This document shows, one piece after another, positions 52,599 through 60,244 of a stretch of DNA of 64,000 bases; the stretch's first letter is position 1, and every line of letters starts with the position of its first letter. The position numbers and the translations under genes were made by a program. Under the pieces are notes generated by a model. The model had not been told where the DNA came from, searched no databases, and worked only from the letters and a program-made list of their open reading frames with translations. Source of the DNA: Acidisphaera sp. L21 (GTDB lineage: Bacteria > Pseudomonadota > Alphaproteobacteria > Acetobacterales > Acetobacteraceae); contig NZ_LMUY01000015.1 in NCBI RefSeq assembly GCF_009765685.1, forward strand, positions 160,876 through 224,875. The letters are read 5' to 3'.

Positions 52599-53387
52599 AT
52601 GGACGATGCAAGCTCGACCGAGCTGCATGTTAGCCATTCAGATCACGTTGCCTTGCTCGAGATCGATCGGCCGCCGAACAACCACATCACCATCACCCTG
52701 GTGCAAACGCTCGCGGCAACGCTAGAGCGGCTGGACGAGGATCCGAACACCCGCGCCATCGTGCTGGCCGGTCGCGGCCGGCATTTCTGCGCGGGGGCCG
52801 ACCTGGTGAACCGCGCCCCCGGCGCCTCTGTCCCGCGCGACGAAAAGACCGGCCGCACATTGTATACCGAGGCCGTTCGGTTGCTGCGCACGCGCAAGCC
52901 GATCGTGGCGGCGGTGCATGGCGCAGCGATCGGCGCCGGGCTCGGCCTGGCGGTCGCGGCGGATTTTCGCGTCACCTGCGCCACGGCGCGCTTCAGCGCC
53001 AATTTCACCCGGCTGGGCTTCCATCCCGGTTTCGGCCTCACCACCACGCTACCGGCGCTGATCGGCAAGCAGCGCGCTGCCCTGTTGTTCTACACCGCTC
53101 GCCGTATCGCCGGTGACGAGGCGGTGACGATGGGCCTGGCCGACATCCTGGTTGCGGAAGCCGAAGTCCGGGCCACGGCGATGGCCCTGGCCGCCGAAAT
53201 TGCGACCAACGCCCCACTTGCCGTCATGGGCGTCAGGCAAACGCTGCGACGCGGCCTCGCCGACGCCTACGAGGCCGCCACGGAACGCGAGTTCACCGAG
53301 CAGGCCTGGCAGCGCCAGACCGCCGATTACGTGGAGGGCGTCGCCGCGATGAAGGACCGTCGCACGCCGAACTTCACCGGAGCCTAG
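52599..53387 (+). CDS. Crotonase-superfamily enzyme (enoyl-CoA hydratase/isomerase-like) without the hydratase Glu pair
   Basis: A 262-residue crotonase-fold protein. The oxyanion-hole elements RHFCAGADL (61-69) and AAIGAGLGLAVAADF (109-123) are intact. By hand alignment to rat enoyl-CoA hydratase, the two catalytic glutamates (144 and 164) correspond to Gly116 and Phe136 here, so ordinary hydration is doubtful and isomerase, thioesterase or lyase chemistry is possible. The ATG at 52599 has GGAGGGGG upstream. It is the first gene of an operon with the CoA ligase, acyl-CoA dehydrogenase and MFS genes. Confidence 0.85.
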   Translation: MDDASSTELHVSHSDHVALLEIDRPPNNHITITLVQTLAATLERLDEDPNTRAIVLAGRGRHFCAGADLVNRAPGASVPRDEKTGRTLYTEAVRLLRTRKPIVAAVHGAAIGAGLGLAVAADFRVTCATARFSANFTRLGFHPGFGLTTTLPALIGKQRAALLFYTARRIAGDEAVTMGLADILVAEAEVRATAMALAAEIATNAPLAVMGVRQTLRRGLADAYEAATEREFTEQAWQRQTADYVEGVAAMKDRRTPNFTGA

Positions 53388-53391
53388 GCGG

Positions 53392-55482
53392 ATGGATGGC
53401 ATGATAACCCCCACCCAGGCGAGCCTGTCGCAAGCGCTGTTCGAACCGCGCTCCGTCGCGCTCATCGGCGCCACTGCCGACCCGGCGAAGAACAACTCCC
53501 GCGCGCAACGCCTGCTGAACAAGGTTGGCTACACCGGCCGCATCATCCCCATCAATCCAACCCGGTCGGAGGTGATGGGTCTGCCCGCGTTCCCCCGCGT
53601 GCAGGATGCGCCTGGCCCGATCGACCACGCCTTCATCATGGTGCCCTCTGCCGCGGTGCCGGATGCCATGGCCGGATGCGTCGCGGCGGGCGTCAAAGTC
53701 GCCACCATCTTCACCGCCGGCTTCGCCGAACTCGGGGCCGATGGCGCCGTGTTGCAACAGCGTGTGCTCGATATCGCCCGGACCGGCGGCGTACGCATCC
53801 TCGGGCCGAACTGCCTGGGCCTGTTCAACGTCGCCGGCAGCGTGCCGCTGACGGTGAACGCGGCGATGGAGGCGGAGCCGCTGCGCCCCGGCTACATCAG
53901 CCTGGTCTCGCAAAGCGGCAGCATGATGGGCGCGCTGATGACGCGCATCCAATCCCGCGGCCTCGGCTTCTCCCGCATGGTGTCGGTCGGCAACGAGTGC
54001 GACATCGGCGTCGGCGAATTGGCGGAAATGCTGGTCGAGGACGAGCAGACCCGCGTGCTGATGCTGTTCATCGAAACGTTCCGTGATTCCGCGCCATTGG
54101 CCCGCGCGGCGAGGCGCGCCCACGACCTCGGCAAAGCTGTCGTCGCGCTCAAACTCGGCCGCTCCGAAACTGGCCGCCAACTCGCCGCCTCTCACACCGG
54201 CGCCATGCTCGGCGGCGACGAGTTGGCCAGCGCCTTCTTCCGCGACCACGGCATCATGCGCGCCGACTCGCTGGAAGGGTTGGTCGAGTTGCCGCGCCTC
54301 ATCCTCGGCCAATCCCCGCCAAAGGGCCGCCGGGTCGGCGCCATCACGGGCACGGGCGGGGCGGCGGCATTGGTGCTGGACCGGCTGGGCGGCTTGGGCG
54401 ACAGCGTCGTCGGTCCGTCGAAGGAAATACGGGACAAGCTGGCGCCCATCGTCGTGCTGCCCGATGTGCCGCTGATCGACCTTCCGATGGGCGGCACCCG
54501 CCAGCAATACAACGCCGTGCTGGCCGAACTCTGCGCCTCCGACCATTGCGACGCCGTGCTCGCGGTGCTGGGCTCCACCACGCGGCTGCGCCCGGGCCAG
54601 GTGGACGAGAACATCCTGTCCGTCGAGCGCGGCACCAAGCCGCTGGCCGTGTTCATCGCCCCGCAGGCTGAGGCGGGCTTGCAGAAACTGGACGATGCCG
54701 GCGTCGCCGGGTTCCGCACGCCCGAGGCCTGTGCCGATGCGCTGCATGCCTACCTCACCTGGCAAACGCCGCGCCCGATGCCGCAACCGGTCCTGGGCCG
54801 TGCCGCCGACATGCTGGCCGCGCACGGCGCCGGCGCGATGGACGAGGTGGAATCCTGCGCCGTCTTCGCCGAACTCGGGATAGCGGGACCAGGCAGCCAA
54901 GTCGTCACCGACCCGGCACAACTCGGCAGCTTCGACGGCCCCGTGGCAGTGAAGGTTCTCTCGCCCGACATCTTGCACAAGACCGACGCTGGCCTGGTGC
55001 GGCTGAACGTCCAGGGCCGCGAAGCGATCGCCACCGCGGTATCCGAGTTGCTGGCCCGCGCGAAACAAGCCTTCCCGCAGGCGCGCATCAAAGGCGTGTT
55101 GGTCGCGCCGATGCAACGCGGCCTGGTGGAGGTCATCCTCGGCTACCGGCAAGACCCGGAAGTCGGCCCCGTGGTCATGCTGGGCATGGGCGGCGTGCTG
55201 GCCGAACTTAAGCGCAGCCTATCCGTCCGCCTCGCCCCGGTGGACGAGGCAACGGCCCGCGAAATGATCGCCGAACTCCCCGAACTCCGCCTCATCGACG
55301 GCTTCCGCAACCTGCCTCGCGGTGACGTCACCGCGCTCGCCCGCGCCGTGAGCGCATTGTCGATGCTGGCCGCAACGGATGTGCAGGACGCCGAAATCAA
55401 CCCCCTGATCGTGCGGGCAGCGGGGCAGGGCGCCGTCGCGGTGGATGGCCTGGTGGTCGTCGCCGCAACCAAAGCGAATTGA
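53392..55482 (+). CDS. NDP-forming acyl-CoA synthetase (acetate-CoA ligase family)
   Basis: A 696-residue fused alpha-beta acyl-CoA synthetase (ADP-forming type). The N-terminal CoA-binding Rossmann domain starts FEPRSVALIGATADPAKN; succinyl-CoA-synthetase-like flavodoxin domains follow, with the phosphorylated His268 in AASHTGAMLGG; the C-terminal ATP-grasp domain (about 480-695) includes VAVKVLSPDILHKTDAGLV and EVILGYRQDPEVGPVVMLG. It makes an acyl-CoA from a carboxylate and ATP. It starts four bases after the crotonase gene. The carboxylate is not identifiable. Confidence 0.9.
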   Translation: MDGMITPTQASLSQALFEPRSVALIGATADPAKNNSRAQRLLNKVGYTGRIIPINPTRSEVMGLPAFPRVQDAPGPIDHAFIMVPSAAVPDAMAGCVAAGVKVATIFTAGFAELGADGAVLQQRVLDIARTGGVRILGPNCLGLFNVAGSVPLTVNAAMEAEPLRPGYISLVSQSGSMMGALMTRIQSRGLGFSRMVSVGNECDIGVGELAEMLVEDEQTRVLMLFIETFRDSAPLARAARRAHDLGKAVVALKLGRSETGRQLAASHTGAMLGGDELASAFFRDHGIMRADSLEGLVELPRLILGQSPPKGRRVGAITGTGGAAALVLDRLGGLGDSVVGPSKEIRDKLAPIVVLPDVPLIDLPMGGTRQQYNAVLAELCASDHCDAVLAVLGSTTRLRPGQVDENILSVERGTKPLAVFIAPQAEAGLQKLDDAGVAGFRTPEACADALHAYLTWQTPRPMPQPVLGRAADMLAAHGAGAMDEVESCAVFAELGIAGPGSQVVTDPAQLGSFDGPVAVKVLSPDILHKTDAGLVRLNVQGREAIATAVSELLARAKQAFPQARIKGVLVAPMQRGLVEVILGYRQDPEVGPVVMLGMGGVLAELKRSLSVRLAPVDEATAREMIAELPELRLIDGFRNLPRGDVTALARAVSALSMLAATDVQDAEINPLIVRAAGQGAVAVDGLVVVAATKAN

Positions 55483-55496
55483 AGGAAGACGCAGAC

Positions 55497-56663
55497 ATGG
55501 ACATGCAAGTCGGCAATGATGAACAGCAGATGCTGCAGGACCTGGTGGCGAAGTTCGTCGACAAGGAACTGATGCCGCTCGAATCCATCATCCTCGCCCG
55601 CGAAGCCTCCGGCGGCAAATATTCCCTCACCGACGAGGAAGAAGCGCCCCTTCTCGCCAAGTGCGAGGAACTCGGCCTGCTGGCCCTGGACGTTCCAGAA
55701 GCCCTCGGCGGTACCAATCTGCCGGCCACGGCCCTGATGCGGGTGGAGGAGGAACTTGCCCGAACCCTGGTGCCGTTCACCTTCCCGCCGGACTCGCCGA
55801 ACCTGCACATGATGCTCGCCGTCGCCAACGAGTATCAGACCGAAAAATACCTCAAACCCTACGCCGAGGGCCGCATGAAATCCGCCATCGGCATCTCCGA
55901 GCCCGGCGCTGGCGGTGACCCGGCGGGCATGATCACCCGCGCCGTCAAGGATGGCACCGACTGGGTCATCAACGGCCGCAAGATCTGGGTCGGCCGGGTG
56001 CCTTCCGCCGACTTCATCATCCTCATGGCCCGCACCGGCGAGGGCAAGCGCGCCGAGGGCGTCACCGCCTTCATCGTGGAGCGCGACACGCCCGGCTTCA
56101 TCATCGAACGCGAAATCCAGATGCTCGGTGGCCGCCGCACCTACGAGCTGGTGTTCGAAAACTGCCGCGTCCCCGAAACCCAGGTGTTAGGCGAGTTGGG
56201 CCGCGGCTACGAACCGATGCAGTTGCGCCTGAACGTGCGCCGCCTGCAGATGGGCGCCCGCTGCGTCGGCATCGCGCGGCGTGCGCTGCAGATGATGTGC
56301 GAATACACCCAGCAGCGCAGCACATTCGGCGTCAAGCTGTCCGACCGCCAGGCCATCCAGTGGTGGATCGCCGACGCCGCCACGCAAATCCACGCCTGCC
56401 GCCTGATGGTGCAGGCTGCCGCCGCCACGCTGGACCGTGGTGGCGACGTGCGGACCGAGGCATCGATGATCAAGGTGTTTGGCACGGAGATGGCGACCAC
56501 GGTGGTCGACAACGCCATGCAATCCTTCGGCGCCATGGGCATGACGAAAGAAATGCCATTGCAGCTGTTCGCCCAGCAGGTCCGCCTGATGCGCGTCTAC
56601 GAAGGTCCGACCGAAGTCCACCGCATGTCCATCGCCCGCAAGATGCTGAAGTCGTTCTCCTAG
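55497..56663 (+). CDS. Acyl-CoA dehydrogenase
   Basis: A 388-residue FAD-dependent acyl-CoA dehydrogenase introducing an alpha,beta double bond into an acyl-CoA. GISEPGAGGDPAGM matches the flavin/substrate-binding motif, QQRSTFGVKLSDRQAIQWW is the FAD-contact helix, and the catalytic base is probably Glu369 in YEGPTEVHRM. The ATG at 55497 has AAGGA 10 bases upstream; a second ATG two codons later is possible. It is in an operon with the CoA ligase before it, consistent with activation then oxidation of a carboxylate. Confidence 0.92.
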   Translation: MDMQVGNDEQQMLQDLVAKFVDKELMPLESIILAREASGGKYSLTDEEEAPLLAKCEELGLLALDVPEALGGTNLPATALMRVEEELARTLVPFTFPPDSPNLHMMLAVANEYQTEKYLKPYAEGRMKSAIGISEPGAGGDPAGMITRAVKDGTDWVINGRKIWVGRVPSADFIILMARTGEGKRAEGVTAFIVERDTPGFIIEREIQMLGGRRTYELVFENCRVPETQVLGELGRGYEPMQLRLNVRRLQMGARCVGIARRALQMMCEYTQQRSTFGVKLSDRQAIQWWIADAATQIHACRLMVQAAAATLDRGGDVRTEASMIKVFGTEMATTVVDNAMQSFGAMGMTKEMPLQLFAQQVRLMRVYEGPTEVHRMSIARKMLKSFS

Positions 56664-56699
56664 CCTAAGCCTGCTGTCCAAGACCGAGTCCCAGAGAGG

Positions 56700-56729
56700 A
56701 ACGTCCATGTCTGCAACGTCCATGTCTGC
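56700..56729. repeat. 15-bp tandem duplication across the MFS start codon
   Basis: AACGTCCATGTCTGC is present twice in direct succession (56700-56714, 56715-56729), duplicating the ATG and the first codons, so the protein begins MSATSMSAT. Only the first ATG keeps the AGAGAGGA ribosome site at normal spacing. Confidence 0.9.
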
Positions 56730-58125
56730 AACAGTGGATCACCGAAGCACCATCGGCAGCCGGTTGGACCGGTTGCCGTTCTCCTCCTTTCACACCCGCG
56801 TCGTGGTGCTGATTGCGCTCGGCCTGTTCATCGACGTGTTCGACATCTACCTGGCCGGCGGCGTGCTGGCCGCGTTGGTGAAAAGCGGCTGGTCGACGAT
56901 GACGGCCAATGCCAGCTTCATCTCCGCCACCTTCCTGGGCATGGTGGTCGGCTCCTGGGTCGCAGGCGTCATGGGCGACCGCTACGGCCGCCGCTTCTCT
57001 TACCAGTTCAACCTGGCCCTCTTTGGCCTCGCCTCCATAGCCGCCGCCTTTGCACCCACAATGACCATCCTGGTGGCGCTGCGCTTCGTCATGGGCATGG
57101 GGCTGGGGGCCGAAATCGTCGTCGGCTACGCGACCCTGGCGGAGTTCGTGCCCGCCCGCAGCCGGGGCCGCTGGATGGTGGTGGTGGCGACGACCACCAA
57201 CTCCGCCCTGGCCGTCTCGTCGGTCATCTCGCTCTGGGTCATCCCCAACCTCGGCTGGCGCGCTATGTTCGCCGGCGTCGGCATCGCCGCGATGGCGCTG
57301 TGGGTGGCGCGCAAGGGCATGCCGGAAAGCCCGCGCTGGCTGGAAAGCAAGGGCCGCTACGCCGAAGCCGACGCGGTCGTCAGTGCATTGGAGGCGGAGG
57401 CCGCCAAGCGTGGCCCGCTGCCGCCCGTCATCGCCCGCCCCGTGGTCGCAGCCGCCCCGGTCTCAATCTGGGTGCTGTTCAGCAAGCCCGTCATCCGTCG
57501 CACGATGCTCGGGATCCTCATCAACATTGTGCTTGGGTTCGGCCTATACGGCTTCGTGCAATGGGTGCCGAGCTTCCTGGTGCATCAGGGCCTGGATGTC
57601 AGCACCTCGCTCGCCTTCAGCACTATCCTGTCCTTTGGCGGCCCGGTCGGCTCACTGATCGCCTTGGCCTTCGCCGACCGCATCCGGCACAAGACGGGCA
57701 TCGTCGGCGCGTCCATCATCGCGGCGATCATGGGTTGCATCTTCCCGTTCACGGGGGGCGGCGCGTTGTTCCTGTTCACCGGCTTCTGCCTGGTGTGCGC
57801 AATCTACGCCAACAACGCGTTCGGCTTCGTGGCCCATGTGCCGGAACTGTTCCCAACCGAATACCGTCTGCGCGGCGCCGGGCTGTGCATCACGGTCGGG
57901 CGCCTCGCCACCTCGGCGATCCAGTTCGCGGTGGTGGCGGTATTCGCCTGGGGCGGCTTTGCCGGCGTGGTGATCATGCTGTCGCTGGTGTTCGTCATCC
58001 AGGCCGTGCTGGTCGGCGCCTTCGACATCGACACCAAACAGCGCGCGCTAGAAGACATCGCCCCCGAGGTGGGCCTGCCCGATATCGCCACGGCGCAACC
58101 GGTGATGATGTCCCAAGTTCACTGA
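56707..58125 (+). CDS. MFS transporter (AAHS-like aromatic/carboxylic acid:H+ symporter)
   Basis: A 472-residue major facilitator with 12 predicted membrane segments. The loop 2-3 signature GVMGDRYGRRFSYQFN, an acidic TM1 region FIDVFDIYLAGG and LAEFVPARSRGRWM in the loop 4-5 motif resemble the aromatic acid:H+ symporter branch (PcaK/BenK-like). As the last gene of the crotonase-CoA ligase-acyl-CoA dehydrogenase operon, it probably imports the acid that is then activated. A 12-bp-stem hairpin lies after its stop. Confidence 0.9.
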   Translation: MSATSMSATVDHRSTIGSRLDRLPFSSFHTRVVVLIALGLFIDVFDIYLAGGVLAALVKSGWSTMTANASFISATFLGMVVGSWVAGVMGDRYGRRFSYQFNLALFGLASIAAAFAPTMTILVALRFVMGMGLGAEIVVGYATLAEFVPARSRGRWMVVVATTTNSALAVSSVISLWVIPNLGWRAMFAGVGIAAMALWVARKGMPESPRWLESKGRYAEADAVVSALEAEAAKRGPLPPVIARPVVAAAPVSIWVLFSKPVIRRTMLGILINIVLGFGLYGFVQWVPSFLVHQGLDVSTSLAFSTILSFGGPVGSLIALAFADRIRHKTGIVGASIIAAIMGCIFPFTGGGALFLFTGFCLVCAIYANNAFGFVAHVPELFPTEYRLRGAGLCITVGRLATSAIQFAVVAVFAWGGFAGVVIMLSLVFVIQAVLVGAFDIDTKQRALEDIAPEVGLPDIATAQPVMMSQVH

Positions 58126-58132
58126 AGACGGA

Positions 58133-58162
58133 GCCCTGCCCGGCGAACCAGCCGGGCAGGGC
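58133..58162. terminator. Perfect 12-bp hairpin between convergent genes
   Basis: GCCCTGCCCGGC (58133-58144) pairs perfectly with GCCGGGCAGGGC (58151-58162) around a six-base loop. It separates the convergent MFS and OYE genes and fits a bidirectional terminator, although no T-tract follows. Confidence 0.75.
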
Positions 58163-58168
58163 AGTCGG

Positions 58169-59242
58169 TTACGCCGCCTGCGCGGCGTCGGGCAGTAGCG
58201 GATAGTCGGTGTAGCCGGTCGCACCTTCCGCGTAGAACGTCGTTGGCACCGGCTCGTTCAGTGCCGCATCGGTGGCGAAGCGTTCCACCAGATCCGGGTT
58301 GGAGATGTACAGCTTGCCATACGACACGGCATCCGCATCGCCACTGGCCAGGATCTGCTCGCCGGTTTCTTGGGTGAAGCCGTCATTGGCCATTACCACG
58401 CCCCCGAACGCGCGCTTCATCTGGTGGATGATCGCACCTGGCCCCTCACGTTCGCGCACGAACAGGAAGCCCAGCTTGCGCTTGCCCAGTTCGCTCGCGA
58501 CGTAGCCGAACAGTTCGGCCGGGTTGGAATCGCCGATGTCGTGCGACTCGCCACGCGGCGCCAAATGCACGCCCACACGCCCGGCGCCCCAAACGGACAC
58601 GACGGCATCCGTCGCCTCCAGCAGCAGGCGGGCCCGGTTTTCGATGCTGCCACCATAGGCGTCGGTGCGCTGGTTGGTCTTGTCCTGCAGGAACTGGTCC
58701 AGCAGGTAACCGTTGGCGGCGTGCAGTTCCACGCCGTCGAACCCGGCTTTCTTCGCGTTCTCCGCCCCCAGGCGATACGCCTCCACCACGCCGGGAATTT
58801 CCGAGGTTTCCAGCGCCCGCGGTGTCACGAACTCCTTTTGCGGCCGAACCAGGCTCACGAACCCGGCAGGCTTCACCGCGCTCGGCGCCACCGGCAACGC
58901 CCCATCCAGGAAATACGGGTGGGAAATCCGCCCGACATGCCAGATCTGCATGACGATGCGGCCGCCCGCCTCGTGCACCGCGTCCGTCACCAGCTTCCAG
59001 CCCTCGACCTGCTCGGCGGACCAGATGCCGGGCACGTTGTCGTAGCCGACGCCCATCGGCGTCACCGGGGTCGCCTCGGTGATGATCAACCCGGCAGACG
59101 CACGCAGGCGGTAATAGCCGGCCATCAGTGCATTGGGCACATGACCGGCGCCCGGCGCACGCAGCCGGGTCAGCGGCGCCATGACGATGCGGTTGGGCAG
59201 CGTCAGGTCACCAACGATCAATGGATCGAGCAATGTAGGCAT
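58169..59242 (-). CDS. Old Yellow Enzyme family NADH:flavin oxidoreductase
   Basis: A 357-residue FMN-dependent (beta/alpha)8 ene-reductase of the NemA/xenobiotic reductase type. MAPLTRLRA near the start, the substrate-binding His and Asn in ELHAANGYLLDQFLQ, the NQRTDAYGGSIENRARLLLE block and the phosphate-binding end region are diagnostic. It reduces activated alkenes or nitro compounds with NAD(P)H. The start ATG has GGGGAG upstream and lies 18 bases after the SDR gene, so the two form an operon, probably induced by an electrophile. Confidence 0.93.
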   Translation of the reverse strand: MPTLLDPLIVGDLTLPNRIVMAPLTRLRAPGAGHVPNALMAGYYRLRASAGLIITEATPVTPMGVGYDNVPGIWSAEQVEGWKLVTDAVHEAGGRIVMQIWHVGRISHPYFLDGALPVAPSAVKPAGFVSLVRPQKEFVTPRALETSEIPGVVEAYRLGAENAKKAGFDGVELHAANGYLLDQFLQDKTNQRTDAYGGSIENRARLLLEATDAVVSVWGAGRVGVHLAPRGESHDIGDSNPAELFGYVASELGKRKLGFLFVREREGPGAIIHQMKRAFGGVVMANDGFTQETGEQILASGDADAVSYGKLYISNPDLVERFATDAALNEPVPTTFYAEGATGYTDYPLLPDAAQAA

Positions 59243-59260
59243 GTGGGAACTCCCCTAGGG

Positions 59261-60037
59261 TCAGGCCGGACGGAAGATCGGGGCACCCGCCGGCGAACTC
59301 GTCATACCACCATCCACGACGATTTCAGCCCCCACCACGTTGGACGCATCGTCCGAGGCGAGGAACAGCACCGCGCGGGCTAACTCGTCCGCCTCGCCAA
59401 TGCGGCCCAGCGGCACAGCGCGCGAGATCCCCGCCGCCAACGCGTCCATCGCGTCGGGCGTCGGCGCGCGATTGGCCCAGATCGGCGTGCGATGCGCACC
59501 CGGCACCACGATGTTCACCCGAATGCCCTTGGGCGCCAGTTCGGACGCCATGTTCCGCGTCATCGCCCGCACGGCCGCCTTGCTGGCCGCATACGCCGAC
59601 GAACCCGGCATCCCCAGCACCGCATGAACCGACCCGTTCAGGATGACCGAGCCACCCGCGCGCAAATAGGGCAGGGCGGCCTGCACGGTGAAGAACACGC
59701 CCGTGACGTTGATGCGGATGATCTTCTCGAACGCCTCCAACGTGGTGTCGCCCAGCTTCGTGTCGCCGGACACGCCGGCATTGGCGAACACGATGTCGAT
59801 CCCGCCGAACCTGGCTGCGATGGCGGCGGCCGCGCGCTCCAGCCCCGCCGGCTCCACCGTGTCGGCGCTCAGCACGAGGTGCTCCGGCCCCAACTCGCGC
59901 GCCGCCTGGTCCAGCGTTTCCTGGTTGCGTCCGGTGATCGCTACCTTCGCCCCCTCTGCCGCAAACAGCCGTGCGGTGGCCAGACCCAGCCCACTATTGC
60001 CGCCGGTGATCCATGCCGTCTTCCCTGCAAGCCGCAT
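59261..60037 (-). CDS. Short-chain dehydrogenase/reductase
   Basis: A 258-residue SDR with the nucleotide-binding TGGNSGLG (11-18), NAG (about 87-89), catalytic Ser136, Tyr149 and Lys153 (SSAYAASKAA). An AGGAG ends directly against the ATG at 60043, while the ATG at 60037 sits six bases beyond it at normal spacing, so the protein begins MRLAGKTAW. It is the first gene of a two-gene operon with the OYE. Two related 15-bp dyads flank its probable promoter. The substrate is unknown; pairing with an ene-reductase suggests detoxification of unsaturated carbonyls. Confidence 0.92.
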   Translation of the reverse strand: MRLAGKTAWITGGNSGLGLATARLFAAEGAKVAITGRNQETLDQAARELGPEHLVLSADTVEPAGLERAAAAIAARFGGIDIVFANAGVSGDTKLGDTTLEAFEKIIRINVTGVFFTVQAALPYLRAGGSVILNGSVHAVLGMPGSSAYAASKAAVRAMTRNMASELAPKGIRVNIVVPGAHRTPIWANRAPTPDAMDALAAGISRAVPLGRIGEADELARAVLFLASDDASNVVGAEIVVDGGMTSSPAGAPIFRPA

Positions 60038-60052
60038 CGTCATCTCCTGTCT

Positions 60053-60067
60053 GTTGCATGATGCAAC
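60053..60067. promoter_or_regulatory. Operator candidate 1 (perfect dyad) of the SDR-OYE operon
   Basis: GTTGCAT-G-ATGCAAC is a perfect 7-bp dyad with one central base. It lies between the proposed -10 element and the SDR ribosome site, where a bound repressor would block initiation. A 12-of-15 matching copy occurs at 60092. Confidence 0.65.
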
Positions 60068-60076
60068 CGATGCGGC

Positions 60077-60105
60077 GATCTAAGCCTGTAACTTCCATAA
60101 TGCAA
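60077..60105 (-). promoter_or_regulatory. Probable sigma-70-type promoter of the SDR-OYE operon
   Basis: On the minus strand TTGCAT (60105-60100) and TAGATC (60082-60077) are 17 bases apart, resembling -35 and -10 hexamers. The placement between two operator copies supports it; the hexamers themselves are only fair matches. Confidence 0.45.
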
Positions 60106-60106
60106 C
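60092..60106. promoter_or_regulatory. Operator candidate 2 of the SDR-OYE operon
   Basis: CTTCCATAATGCAAC matches operator 1 at 12 of 15 positions, with its centre 39 bp from that of the first copy. It overlaps the proposed -35 element. The dctA-like gene divergent from it starts 139 bases away and could share control. Confidence 0.55.
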
Positions 60107-60244
60107 TTACTCGACGGCATAGTTCGCAGCTATGCCGCTGCGGCATGGCCTGCGATCCCCGAAAGGTTTTTGCCAAGCCGTAGAACTTCTGTCCCAATCC
60201 GCACGAATCGCGGGGCCTGAAGCCGCCGCCCCGGGGAACGTCGA

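Noticed and set aside
53374-55152. A 592-codon minus-strand frame opposite the CoA ligase gene.
   Set aside because: It covers the NDP-forming ligase, whose motifs (SHTG, ATP-grasp) are unmistakable. The antisense translation is His/Gln/Asp-rich without recognisable structure.
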